This document shows positions 46,769 through 58,458 of a stretch of DNA of 64,000 bases, piece after piece. Source of the stretch: Platanthera guangdongensis (Eukaryota > Streptophyta > Magnoliopsida > Asparagales > Orchidaceae); assembly GCA_039583875.1 (NCBI GenBank), contig CM077163.1, positions 105,967,213 to 106,031,212 of the forward strand, written 5' to 3'. Position 1 is the first letter of the stretch; each line of letters begins with the position of its first letter. Under the pieces are notes generated by a model, which was not told where the DNA came from, did no database searches, and saw only the letters and a list, made by a program, of their open reading frames with translations. A program made the translations under genes and the position numbers.

Positions 46769-48360
46769 TGTTGGATATATGTCCAACCTTAGATGGGGGT
46801 GAATAAGGTTTTTTGCATTACTTGAAAATTCAAAATATTTTTGGTCCAGGAAAACCAATTCTGGAAGCTACCGATGGGCGCTAGCTTGCCAGCACATGGC
46901 TATAGGTCACAAACCTTGTTTTCCTGGGCAAATTTCTCTTTGGATAAATACATCCCTTTCAGAGACCCTCTAGAGAAAAACCAGGATGTTATACGTAGAA
47001 GAAAAGAACACACAAAATTCTATTCAATTAAAATCAAAAAGTATTTTTACAATTACAAAACTTTGATCTTCATGACGCTGGAGATCGGAGGCGGTGAAAC
47101 TCAAATCTCTTTTGGTTATCAATACCGACCCACTAATCGGACCGGTTGTCTCTCTCCCTTTCCATCAAAGAAAGGTCTTCGAGCTAGTTCTTCACCTTCA
47201 CGCAAGGAAGTGTCTTAGAGCCCCCGCTAGATCCCCCGATCTAGACGTCCCTTCCCCGGAACGATTTCTCATATAATCCGCACCAGATTCCGATGACCCT
47301 CACAGGTCCGTTTTCCATACCACAAAAACAAAGAAAAAGAGAAAAGTACAAAAGTATAAACAAGATTAAAGATTGAATCTCCCTCAAGATGATTCCTCCG
47401 TTGAGCGATCTGTGACTAGTGCTAGCAATCTTCGCTTGGTTGCAACTGAACAACACCACGTAGTCGTTGAAGTCCTTGGCTCGCTAGAGATCTTCTTGCG
47501 CAAATGGGAGGGAAGCGTTTTTTATCTTTCGTCGACAAAGATGGAGGAATGGTGCTCAAAGGCGGCTACATAACCCTAAGAATGAATTCTCTGAGTCTCA
47601 CTTAGGAAATGAGATGTGTTTTATGTAATGTCTTGATTCGTGCTATACCCCTCGCACGTGTTTAATTAAGGAGAGTTGACTCAGGCTCGCGGTGTACTGG
47701 GAACATGAGTCGAGTGATACTCGACTAATAGGGCAAAATCTATTTAGAGTAGTTCTTTACCCAACAAGGCGTTGAGTGATACTAAACGAATATGAAGAAT
47801 ATTACTTAGAAAAATTCTAGACTCGGAAAGTGTCGAGTGCGTTGGGCGGTCTCAACGTTACTCCACGAAGCGTCGAGTGATACACGACGAACTCAATGTT
47901 TTAACTTAGAAAATTATTCGGGATTCTATAGGCGTCGAGTGATCACAACAAATCTCGACGATTCGTCGAGTGAGTATTTGTATACTTGACTATTTTGACT
48001 TGAAATTATCCTGGAATGCTAAGCATGGAGTGGTCTCAAGGCCACTCGATGAAGAATTGAGTGTGTTGAGTAAACTCGACGCCTTTCGACGAATTGTCAA
48101 GTATACTCGATGAATGACAAATTGACATAGAAAACTGTGCAAGAGTTTATTTTCATTGAGTGGTCTCAACGCCACTCGACGAAGCATCGAGTGCGTTGTG
48201 TAAACTCGACGTCATTCGACGAATTGTCAAGTATACTCGACGAATGACAAATTGACTTAGAAAATTGTGCGGGACTTTATAAGCGTCGAGTGGTCATGAT
48301 GAATCTCGAGGATTCGTCGAGTGAGTGAATGTATACTCGACGATTTTTATTTAGGGTATT
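46769..48360 (-). repeat. 5' LTR of element D (right limit uncertain)
   Basis: The left end tgttgg at 46769 is fixed by the PBS. The part 47530-47640 aligns with the LTR remnant at 10215-10350. A minus-strand TATA-like ACATAAAACA lies near 47617-47626. The array of tcgagtg/cactcga dyads lies at about 47650-48350. The expected outer end (...ccaaca, as at 21182) is not found before 48890, so the LTR is truncated or rearranged; I place the limit where the array stops. Confidence 0.55.
47650..48350. repeat. TCGAGTG/CACTCGA dyad array in the D LTR
   Basis: Words such as gcgtcgagtg, gtgatactcgac, ggtctcaacgccactcgacgaa and cgaattgtcaagtatactcgac repeat in both directions. A ~115-bp block is partly duplicated (about 48020-48130 and 48145-48260). 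Many copies have lost the CpG (caacg, ttgag). Confidence 0.8.
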
Positions 48361-48891
48361 TTTTGGCCCAGAATGTTATTTGATTCATATATACGGGTTG
48401 AACCGGGATTTCGAGAAACACGCCATATGCCTTATTTGGACCCAGTCTTTTTGACAAGGCTTAATTTAAATAATAATGTGCAGTCCAATACTAGGGTGAC
48501 ATGCGGAAAGCAGTCTAACCCTAATTCTTCTTATAAAAGGAGATTTACGGGAAAACCATAACTGTCACATCATTTCTTGCCGAGCAGTTACCTATGCCGA
48601 AACTGTTGGAAGAGGAGTTGCCGGAGTCAGATTTTCTGGAAGAAGAGCTTTTCCCTTTTCGTGAAGAACAACACCAACAAGGGAGGAGGTGCTACTGAGA
48701 AGGATAATAAGATCCATGACCGAAAACGAGGTGAGCCTCATTTTGTGTTGATTTGGTTGGGGAAAGGGAAAACCCTAGTCTTGCCCTAATAAAGGGTATT
48801 TAGGTCAAAAGTGCACTTTGAGGTTTAAGTGGCCAAACAACCTCAATAGAGGCTGAAACTTTGTCCACTGGTTTGTCATGACTGTTGATGC
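48361..48891. other. Unassigned segment with plus-strand TATA-like site
   Basis: No recognised coding region is present. A TATA-like sequence, TTATAAAAGG at 48531-48540, follows ctaaccctaattct, and a short ORF at 48577-48789 follows with a possible splice donor (aggtgagcc at ~48729). It could be the outer part of the D LTR, part of another LTR, or a promoter read toward element T. I cannot decide from the sequence. Confidence 0.35.
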
Positions 48892-49395
48892 ACAAAAATG
48901 CAAAGGGGGTCTAGCACCACCAGCTAGCGGTTCGAGCACAGGGGAATAGAAGGGAAAAGAGAGACTGCGAGTAGTAATCTAGTAAGCAGATGAGAGCAAG
49001 AAGAACAGCAGGGTCGTGAGCCACAACATCAACAGACTTGGGAACTGCATCAGCCAAAGAGGGATCAAGACAGAGCTCCAAGGCATGGTGAACCGGGCGA
49101 ACAGAGTGTTGAGTCCGCCGATGGGGGACCATCCTTGGTGGCTGATTGCTGCTACTTTGCCGAGCTGGGCGGACTGCCGAACCGTATCCGTGGATAATGA
49201 AGCAGGGCCTTGGAATCTTGTGGGTGTTGCGGACTGAGGGGTTAACATAATCCCCGCACATTTTTAAGTTTCCAGAAAACTTCGAAAATGTTTTCTTAAC
49301 CGCCGAGTCCGCAAGCCTCATAAATGCCGTCAGCGCTATAAATTTTGTCGGAGGGCCTGGAACTGTTAAGAATTCTGACCGACACGGGGCGCTAT

Positions 49396-51206
49396 TCAGT
49401 GCTTGCGGGCTCCACTTTGTAGTCCGGCATGGCAAGGCTTGGTGCTTTCTTCACCAGTCTTACTGCAAAAAGCGAGAAGCCAATAACACCAATGAAGACT
49501 AAGAAAATAATAAATAGAAAGACGAGATGGGAGCTTGTCTGCTCTACTGGAGAGAGCTCCCACAGCCAGAAGCCTGCTGAGAAAACAGTCCGCCGCGCTG
49601 ATATTTCTGTGCGCGAGAAGGAGGATGCCGCGGTCCCCCATGCTGAACAACCATTGAGAAGTGAGAGGTCACTAAACTTGTCGGACATCGCCCCTACTAA
49701 AAAACAGCGAACTCGGCGGACACAATTGGCGAACACAATGAGGCCGAAATATCATTCCCAACGCTCAGGAGCCCATCATCATCCTTGATGAAGACATGCA
49801 GACTGTGGGAGAAGAGGTTGGGAAATACTCGCTTTCACAGGCATTGGTCGCTGCGAACCTTGAGACGGTCCGCGAGAGCCAGCCCGATCTAGGAAAGGCT
49901 ACCGCAGACTCTGCCAAGAAACGAGGTCCTTCAGGAAAGAAGAGGCATAGGGACGGGGAAACCGTGGCTGAGCGGGATGAAAAGAAGTTGCGAGCGATGA
50001 AGGAGAAGAATATCTCCGTGCGGCCTGGGGACGCGGACTTGCAGCACAGGCCGCGCGAACTGTCCTCTTTATCCGCTGCTGAGGAAAAAGAGAGGGAAAG
50101 ACTGAAAGAGAAGATAGCGGAGCAGAAGAAGCAAATCGCTGCCCATGTAGCTACTGTCGAGGCGGCCTCCAAGCAGGCCGCGTCGGACAAGAATGCTGAA
50201 TATCTGCAGACTGCTGCAGAGCTGTTGCACTCAGGTAACCTTCAACCGGTGCCTAAATATTTTAAGCATCAGTGGCTTTACAGGTCGCCGCAGCGGAAGT
50301 CGAGGCCGATTAAGATCATCACCGAGACCGATGATATTGTTGTTTCAACAAGTTCTGCTGCTAAAAAAAAGAACCAAAGTCCATCGTGAATGGATGAAGC
50401 GGTTAAGTGCCTTTGACCCGGAGCGAGCAAGGCGGCCTATTTTCGATAGCCGACAACTCGTTGTTGCTTTTTATAAAAGTGATCCTTTATCCTGATTCTT
50501 TGAGTCCGCTGCGGACTGTATTTGAATGATGAAATTGACCTTCTTTGTTGCAGGTGGAAAGTCGCCACCGGGCTCTATCGAGAGTGGCGAGATCGTGGTT
50601 ACGCTGAGTACTGGTGTTGACGCAGCATCGCATGAGGAATCCGCAAGAGATGAGTAGCCCAACCTGAGCGACATCAGATAGTTAGAAAGGAAATTTCAAG
50701 CTGAAATTCAGTACATTAAAGCGGAGTTAAAGAAGGCGGAGGACCGCGAGAAAGCATCCGCGGAGCGCGAGTAAGCCCTAAAGGACCAGATCGCCAGCAT
50801 CTCGAGGGCACTGGAGAGGTCCGATAGGGAGAGGAAAAGGCTCGCTGATGATGTCCGCTTCTACAAGGGCAAGCACTTGGCATCGGCGCGAGAAGAAAAG
50901 GGGAAGCAGGCTGTTGAGGTCGCGTAGCAAAGATCACGATTGCCAGATCGCGTTGCTCCGGAGGCTGCAATACCGGCAGGTGGTGGCCAATAGGCCGCGG
51001 ATGAGGAGCTGAGGCCGACAATGGAGGTGATGGTTCCCCTAAGTCGGGTAGACCGGGAGGCCGCTCACATACACCAGACTATTAACTCCATCCACCACCA
51101 CATCTGTTGCTTGTACAGCGAAGTTCTACAAATAAGCGACCAGGCGGTGCATTTATGTAGAGATAGGATGAAGAGACCCACGCGGACTGAAACCAAAGAT
51201 CGCTGA
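49396..51206 (+). pseudogene. Antisense coiled-coil ORF remnant of T
   Basis: Plus-strand frames at 49429-49788, 49796-50389 and 51021-51206, with readable stretches between (KAELKKAEDREKASAERE at ~50725-50772), look like one lysine/glutamate-rich, coiled-coil protein broken by stops and possibly introns (a good acceptor ctttgttgcag at ~50543-50553). Content resembles the coiled-coil tail of proteins of the antisense gene family, so it may be a part copy of the 51708 gene or a separate gene. No catalytic motif is visible. Confidence 0.45.
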
Positions 51207-51636
51207 GTCCGCAACACCACGAACTTGATTTATTTGATGTATAATTTTGTGAATTTTAAACAATGCTCTACGTTGTGGCTTGTGATGAACTATGCACCGC
51301 TTTATGCGGATTAAATAATATATCCGCACATTATGTTGATAATTTGTGCTGTGATCTGTCACGAACTGTGCGGACTAATACTGTGTCCGCTTCTCAGAAT
51401 TTTAACTTGTCTGCAGGTGGGAATTGTTGCGAACTAGGCGGACTGAGTCTTTGTCCGCCTTATTTTGTGATTTGAACTTTGCCTGGCAGGTAGCCGACTG
51501 GAAGCAGCAGTGCGAATTTAAGTTTGTGTCCGCGTTGTTTCTAATTTTTGTTGCGTGAATTGGATTATGGCGGACTATGCGGACTGAAAAAAGCGAGCTG
51601 CGCGGCCTAGCCAAAAAAGCTGTCAGGCCCCACGAC

Positions 51637-51644
51637 TATAAATA
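51637..51644 (+). promoter_or_regulatory. TATA box upstream of the antisense gene of T
   Basis: TATAAATA within gactataaatatagccc lies about 64 bp before the ATG at 51708 on the same strand. This suits an own promoter inside the element. A possible splice acceptor (cttctatgcag, ~51658-51668) lies between, so the ATG may also be reached by splicing. Confidence 0.5.
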
Positions 51645-51707
51645 TAGCCCTGTTGCTTCTTCTATGCAGGGAAATTGATGTAGCTGAGGACCCTGCGGCC
51701 TACCAAG

Positions 51708-53551
51708 ATGGTGTCCGCTAGAACTGATGCTGAGGTTGCTTTCCTTGCCGTCGACCACCAAAAATGCACTCTAACAGATGGCGACATTGAGGCTTTTGTT
51801 GAGAATAAAATGGTGGACTCTAACTTGCTTGTCCGCCTTCCCTCCCATGAGGAAGGACTAAATTTTTCAACGGTGACTCAGATCGCCATAGCCATCAATC
51901 ACTTTGACAGCTGCTTCAAATTTCCATTATTGTGGGAGATCGCCAAAATTTTTGAACATTACGGGATGGTGCCGGGCCAGCTCGCGCCCAACACCCTTGC
52001 TGCCATCTACAGCTTTATCTCTTACCTACGGTCTGAGAAGATTGCTTTCTCAATGAACATCTTCCGCAAAATGTTCTCAATCCGCTCAATAGCGTCATTC
52101 GGATGCCGCCCTTATAAGGGAGTTATCTACTTCTACTGTAGAGGAATGAAGGTTGTGGGTCTTCATAACAAGGTCCACAACTGGACCTCCAGATTTTTAA
52201 TCTTTGAAGGCGACCTAGGGTTCGCGCACACTTATCCGCAAGAGCGCGTGGCCTCTGTTTTCATGAGTGTCCAGCTGGACGCGATGGAGTCCGCCATCGT
52301 CAAATTCTTAGCCGATGCCAGGCTGGATATTGAGTACTATATCCCGCTGTTGGCGAGCTTGGTGGACGTTTTGCGTGAAGAAAGTAAGATTTTTGCGGAC
52401 TTAATGTTTGTATCCGCAGCGACCTTTGTGTTAACCTTTCTGCTTTTGCAGCGACCTTGGCTGTGCCCGCCAACCTGCCACAGACGCCCAGCGGATTCAC
52501 TCCTATTCAAAGAGAAAAGAAACAAGAGATTGCAAGGAAGAGGAAAGAAGAGGGGGATCCTGATGCGGACTACTCTTCTTTTAAAAGTTTTACAATGCAA
52601 GGCTTCGGCAACCGCCAAAAGGATCTGACTGGGAATCCGATGATCCACTAGCATAATAAGAACAAGCATGTCCGCTTGTCAACAGCGCTTCCTTTGTGGA
52701 AGAGTTCAAGAATAACTCGCCATGCTCATGTTGCGATCTCCGCTCTTTATGGGAAGCGCAACTTGAGTGATTTGAAGAAGGTTGCTGCTGCCGACCTCCC
52801 TCTGCTGGCCTCCCAGGCAAGTACGAACAGCGTGGTGACAAACCACTTTGTCTGTTCCCTGGTCAGAGACCTGCTCAAGCAAAATGATCAGCTTCAAGAA
52901 GAAAAAAGAGTGCTCAAAGAAAGAAATGTGCGGTTAGGAATGAAGGTCGCTCAGAACAAGGAAGAGCTTGGGGTGAGTTGTATTTGTAGCGGCCTCTATT
53001 TGAAATCCACCGCGATCTGATGTTTGATCCTTTGTTTCGCGCAGGTCGCCTATGACTTGGAAAACAACAACTTTCAGGCCGCTATGCTCCCCTTTGTGAA
53101 GGAGACTGTTGAAATCGCCATCGAGTGGTTTGTCTGCGGCGGCTTCGCAAAGGAAGGAGTGGACGGTGTTCCCTTCTTGGAGCTCTTCCCAGAGTTGAAA
53201 GAGCAGGTCGCGGTAATGGAGCGGGCAGCAAAGGGAAAAGATGTCATCGTCGAGGAGGAAGAAGGCGAAGAAGAAGCCGAAGAAGAAGATGAAGAAGGCG
53301 AAGAAGAAGGCGTCAAGGCGATAGCTGATGTCACTGGCTCAAGCCAGCAAGGCGGAGAACAGTCCGCCGAGTCCGGCACCTCTGCATCTTCCTCTGATGG
53401 CAAGAGCTCACATAGTGAGTTCGCGACAAGCACTGGATCAGATGGCAGCAGTGGAAGCAGCTCGGAGGGCTATTCTCCGGAGATTGACGTCGAAGTCCTA
53501 AGCCCTGCACCCCCTGCCGAGAAGAAACAGAAGACCGCTGAAGCTGACTAA
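51708..53551 (+). pseudogene. Spliced antisense gene of T ('putative gypsy type transposon', Transposase_28-like)
   Basis: Three exons fit: 51708-52383, 52452-52972 and 53045-53551. Both introns (68 and 72 bp) have GT-AG ends (gtaag...ttttgcag; gtgag...tcgcgcag), and the frame is kept across both joins. The N-terminus carries the family block with YGMVPGQLAPNTLAAIYSF and a following WTSRFLIFEGD region. The middle has a basic stretch and a coiled coil (KQNDQLQEEKRVLKERN). The C-terminus has LENNNFQAAMLPFVKE and a Glu-rich then Ser-rich acidic tail. One in-frame TAG at 52649-52651 interrupts exon 2. The family occurs antisense within plant Tat elements; its function is unknown. Confidence 0.7.
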
Positions 53552-53559
53552 TGTATTTC

Positions 53560-54035
53560 TATTTTTTTGTTTTTGTAAATAGAGCGGACACAAGTTTGTA
53601 GTCCGACGAAAGCATGAAAGATGTAAATTTTTTGATTAAATAGAAAAGGATATTCTTGTATCATGTGTCTCCTACAATGTTCTTTATCTTTTGTATTGAC
53701 GTAGTAAAGTTCGATCTCTCCATATAGCAGTCCGCGTGATGCAAAGATCATCCGTACTGTTTGAGATTTGGCTTGCTAACTAGAAAATTTCATGTAATAA
53801 TCTGACCACTGTCTGTTATAAGAAGAATGAGAAGTTTAATCGGTTGATGAAAAGATCAGGCGGACTCTGATGAGTTCCAATAGCAGTCCACGATTCTCTT
53901 TGTCAAATTTTTAAGCTTAATGACGATATAAGCATGCCGGCCTTATATTTACTTGTATCATTGCGAGCTGCAAAGAATAATCGGGAAACAACTCAACGGA
54001 CTGGGCAGATATAGCTTCACAGTTCGCACATATTC
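53560..54035. other. Spacer between antisense gene and tandem repeats
   Basis: AT-rich non-coding DNA with scattered cggac/gtccg words (53584-53605, 53731, 53866). It would hold the 3' end of the antisense transcript. Nothing else is recognisable. Confidence 0.5.
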
Positions 54036-54039
54036 TAAT

Positions 54040-54895
54040 AAAAATGATCTATAGCTTGTGACCAAGCGGGTAGGTGCTGCCGGAGCGGCATAGCTTTTCT
54101 CACCGGACCACAAGCTATACGATCAACCCAAGAACTGGCGGACTGAGCGGATAGAAGAAATGCAGTTCGCATTTAATAAAATGAAATGATCTATAGCTTG
54201 CGACCAAACGGGCAGGTGTAGCCGGAGCGGCATAACTTTTATCACCGGGCCACAAGCTATACAATCAACCCAAGAACTGGCGGATTGAGCGGATAGAAGA
54301 AAAGCAGTCCGCAATAAATAAAATGAAATGATCTATAGCTTGCGACCAAGCGGGCAGGTGCGGCCGGAGCGGCATAGATTTTCTCACTGGGCCACATGCT
54401 ATGCGATCAACCCAAGAGAACTGGAGCACTGAGCGGATAGAAGAATAGCAGTCCGCACTAAATAAAATGAAATGATCTATAGCTTGCGACCAAGCGGGCA
54501 GGTGCGGCCGAAGCGGCATAGCTTTTCTCACCAAGCCACAAGCTATACGATCAACCCAAGAACTGGCGGACTGAGCGGATAAAAGAAAAGCAGTCTGCAC
54601 TAAATAAAATGAAATGATCTATAGCTTGCAACCAAGCGGGCAGGTGCGGCCGGAGCGGCATAGCTTTTCTCACCTGGCCACAAGCTATACGATCAACACA
54701 AGAACTGGCGGACTGAGCGGATAGAAGAAAAGCAGTCCGCACTAAATAAAATGAAATGATCTATAGCTTGCGACCAAGCGGGCAGGTGCGGCCGGAGCGG
54801 CATAGCTTTTCTCACCGGGCCACAAGCTATACGATCAACCCAAGAGAACTGGCGGACTGAGCGGATAGAAGAAAAGCAGTATGCACTAGATATTC
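54040..54895. repeat. Six ~143-bp tandem repeats in T
   Basis: Repeats start at about 54043, 54186, 54328, 54471, 54614 and 54757 (atgatctatagcttg). Each unit contains two dyads: TATAGCTTG...CAAGCTATA around a GC-rich core (gtgcggccggagcggc), and GCGGACTgagcgg...AGTCCGC. Weaker copies of the core continue at 54975-55000 and 55085-55130. Short minus ORFs (54123-55037) are translations of the repeat. Internal tandem repeats downstream of pol are known in Tat elements. Confidence 0.9.
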
Positions 54896-55635
54896 CTGTG
54901 AAGAGTAAGATGTAGATTTGATTGAACGGTCCTCTGCCCTCTTGCCTGGAGTACAGTCTAAGTTGATCATTTTGGCAGTTGCGGCCGGAGCGACATAACA
55001 TTCCTCCAAGATCAACCAGGCTGTGGGTCTCCTGCATGCACTGCTTGAGGGGACCATGGAGTGTTCTAGGGTTACCAGCTAATATGACCCGTGGGCAGGT
55101 GCGGCCGGAGCGGCATGACTTTCCTCACGCGATCATCGAAGTTGTAGCGATATCCCTAAATTGGTATGGTAGAGCTTAACTCCCACCCTGTCCTTCCATA
55201 ATGCAGAGGCGGGGTCAGGTACTAGCCGAGATCCGATGTTCAGAATCCTACCGCACTAGAGCCTTCAAGCTCCCACTACACAGTGCGAAATCTCCTCGCA
55301 ACACGTGGTATTCATGGTGTTACACTAATGACAACGGCTCTAGGGGAGGTTTGCTGAACTCGGCGATGTCTCCTGGTATCAGGTAACCGTTATTGATGTT
55401 TGGGAGAGAAAGAGAAAACATTAGGAAAAGTGTCAGTATGAATCCTTTGATTAATGAGAGGCTTTTTGCAAAGCTACCATAAGAAATAAAAGAGAGTTCA
55501 AGGACGGAACCGTTTTTGGAATCTTTCTCGCTTAGCTGGCCAACTGTTATGCTTGAATAGATAAAACACTTGAAGAAGCGTTAGCAAGCATTTTTTAATC
55601 ATAATGATTCTTGAAGAGGATACATAGAATAGAAA
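54896..55635. other. Degenerate repeat copies and spacer downstream of T pol
   Basis: Decayed relatives of the 143-bp unit lie at 54950-55140. From 55140 to 55635 I see no gene or strong motif. This is the region between the end of pol (minus strand) and the tandem array. Confidence 0.5.
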
Positions 55636-55639
55636 AGAG

Positions 55640-56424
55640 AAGGTTCAGGAATAGACCCGTTTGAGATCATCCCCGCTCCATGTATGTGGCATATCCTCTC
55701 CCTCGTATGTTTGCAAGCGGTAAGCGCCGTTCTTTAACGCTTCTTTGACAATGAATGGGCCGACCCAGTTTCGATTAAGTTTTCCAACTGAGCCAGCTCT
55801 TGCAGCAGCATCAACTTTCTAAAGAACTAGATCTCCCACTTCAAAGTGTTTGATCCTTACATTCTGATCAAAATACCGGGCCATCCTTCTTTTGACTTCT
55901 TCCTGCCTTATTGTTGCTTTGTCTCTAATTTCCTCAATATGTTCCAGGCTGAATTTCATCTCTTCATTGTTCAGCTCAAGCCAGTCCTCAAAACCTTAAA
56001 TTGCAAGCAGAACTCTGGGTGATGGTACTTCAAACTCAACTGGAATGAGGGCTTCTAAGCCATGAGAAAGTTTAAACGGAGTTTCGCTAGTTGCGGATGA
56101 AGGTGTCGTTCTTAGGGACCAGAGGACCGATGGAAGTTGATCAGCCCAGCTCCCTTTTAGATTCTGCACTTTCTTCTTAAGTAAATTAAGGACCTGCTTA
56201 TTGGCTGCTTCAACTTGGCCATTACTCCTGGGATGATGGACTGATGCAAACCGTAGTTCTGTTCCGATCTGCTTGCAAAAATCAATCATCTCTGCGTTGT
56301 GAACTGTGGCCCGTTGTCGGTGATTATAGCCATTGGTACTCCATGCCGGCAGACAATTTCTCCCCAAATGAAATACCTGATGACCTGAGTTGTTGTCTTT
56401 GCCAATGCTTTTGCTTAAATCCAC
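55640..56424 (-). pseudogene. Integrase core and C-terminus of T
   Basis: The core piece 55996-56424 includes FASVHHPRSNGQVEAANK and LPSVLWSLRTTPSSATSETPF. The C-terminal part (about 55640-55880) reads FEVGDLVL, a stop, then GKLNRNWVGPFIVKEALKNG and a YRLQTYEGEDMPHTW end. At least two breaks (a TAG-type stop in the GDLVL block and a change near 56000 or 56424) inactivate it. Confidence 0.85.
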
Positions 56425-56555
56425 TTGCTGAAGTAGTTAATCATCACTATGATGAAACGCCGTGGTCCGCTTGCCATGGGAAAAGGACCAATAAGATCCA
56501 TCCCCCAAACAGCGAAGGGCCAAGGAGTTGCAATCGATCTGAGTGACTGAGCAGC

Positions 56556-57811
56556 CTAGTGTTGAAGTGGAGCAAACTTCTGGCATTGAACAGACTTTCT
56601 AGCATAAGCCTCAGAGTCTCTCTTCATGGTGGGCCAAAAATATCCCTGCCGCAGGATCCGTCTTTCTAAAGTTCTTGCTCCTGAGTGACTCCCACACTCA
56701 CCTGAATGAACCTCTTGCAAAACAACGGGAGCTTCTTTTTCTGAAACACACCTGGCCATGGTAGTGAGGAATGTTTTTCTGTAGAGAATTCCTGCCACTA
56801 AGTAATAGTGAGCTGCTTTTATTCTGAACCTTTTCTGATCTTTGATTGAATGGTGAAAATCCCCGGTTGACAGATAAAGAATGAATGGGTCCATCCAGGA
56901 GGGACGTTGATCAACCTGCATCAACTCTCCTTCCTCTACTGCCGGGCGAAAGAGTTCGGAAGTTGTTCCTCCTGATGGCAGTCCATACTTGGCAAGAACA
57001 TCTGCCTCCTCATTTTCTGTTCTAGAGATGTGCTCAATGGTAAATCTCTTGAATTTGCCGATTTCTATTTTCACAAGAGCAAGATATTTCTTCAAGATTG
57101 ACTCTCTTGTCTCAAAGTTACCAAGGACTTATGACGCCATCACCAGAAAATCAGTCTTGATATGAACATGATCAATTCCGAGTTCTCTTGCAAGTCTCAA
57201 GCTTGAAAGCAAGGCTTCATACTCGGCTTAGTTGTTGGTTACTGGAAATAGAACTTGATGGCATGCTCCAGTTTGATGCCATTTGGGTTAATCAGAACCA
57301 CTCCTACTCCAGAAGAATTTCTGCCTGAGGCACCATCAACATAGATGGTCCAAGCCAAAGGTGACCTTTCTGCTTGATCAGAACTGAACTCTGCTGTGTC
57401 AATCAGGAAGTCTGCTAGAACTTGAGCTTTGATGGCTGTCTTGGGCACATAAGAGATTTCAAATTCACTCAATTCTATTGCCCATTTGGCTAGTCTGCCA
57501 GAATGCTCTGGTTTCTCCAACACACCTTTCAAAGGTTGATCAGTAACAACTTGAATTGAGTGCGCTTGGAAATACGGACGGAGTCTGCGAGCTGGCATGA
57601 CTAGTGCCAAGGCTAACTTCTCCAGAATCGGATACCGTGTCTCGGCACTTTTCAAAATATGTCTGACATAATAAATCGGGAACTGTTTCCTGTTTTCCTC
57701 TCGAAGAAGAATAGAGCTGACTGCCTCGGGGCAAACTCCTAAGTACAAGAAAAGCATCTCCCCTGGCCAGGGACTCTGGAGTAGAGGTGTTGAAGTCAGC
57801 TGCTTCTTCAA
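56556..57811 (-). pseudogene. RNase H, second RNase H and integrase zinc region of T
   Basis: Piece 57239-57811 covers the first RNase H (LKSAETRYPILEKLALALV, QVVTDQPLKGVL) and the start of the archaeal-type one (WTIYVDGASGRNSSGVG). Piece 56556-57095 holds its end (RTENEEADVLAKYG) and the integrase zinc-binding region HSGECGSHSGARTL...SVQCQKFA, in which the first Cys of the final CxxC appears replaced. Stops separate the pieces near 57110 and 57230. Confidence 0.85.
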
Positions 57812-57844
57812 CTGCTGAAAGTCCTGAGAACACTCTTCTGTCCA

Positions 57845-58458
57845 TTAAAACTTGCACGCTCCTCGAAGAGTTTTAAAGAAAGGAGCACTCCTGTCTCCAA
57901 CCAGAGAGAGGAACCTTGCAAGACCTGCTAACCTCCCCCCTAACTGTTGAACTTCCTTAGGCGAATAGGGGGTAGCCATATCAAGAATAGCTTTTAATTT
58001 GTCTGGATTGGGGGCAAGTCCCTCTGGAGTAAGGAGATGACCAACGAACTTCCCCTTACTCGCCCCAAAGGTGCACTTCAACGGGTTGAGCTTCATTTTA
58101 TATCTACGCAGAGTAGTGAACGTCTCTGCTAGATCTTGCAAGTGCAGCGAAAAAGACTTACACTTAATCAAGAGGTCGTCTACATACACTTTTATGTTCC
58201 TTCATTTCTGTTTCTTAAATACATGGTCCATCATGCGTTGGTAGGTTGCACCAGCATTTTTAAGCCCAAAGGGCATCACAAGGTAGCAGTAGCAACCGTC
58301 ATTGGTATTGAATGATGTATGAGGAACGTCATGTTTATGCATTCTTATTTGATGATAACCAAAAAAATGCATCTAAAAAACTCATAAAGGAGTACCCTAC
58401 CGCAGAATCAACTAAAGAATCTATCCGAAGCAAGGGGTAACAATCTTTGAGGCATGCT
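57845..58458 (-). pseudogene. Reverse transcriptase palm of T
   Basis: The catalytic YVDD is at 58177-58188, followed by LKCTFGASKGKFVGHLLT and the connection region to 57845. Between 58189 and 58458 the palm is visible only in shifting frames (for example the NAGATYQRMM region near 58215-58260), with several frameshifts and stops. Confidence 0.85.

Noticed and set aside
10200..48360. D as a complete element with two matching LTRs
   Set aside because: Only one block of the two LTR remnants aligns, the outer ends do not match, and pol is missing; the two could belong to two related insertions.
54123..55057. Repeated minus-strand ORFs in the tandem repeats of T
   Set aside because: They are the 143-bp repeat translated; no codon constraint is seen beyond the repeat itself.
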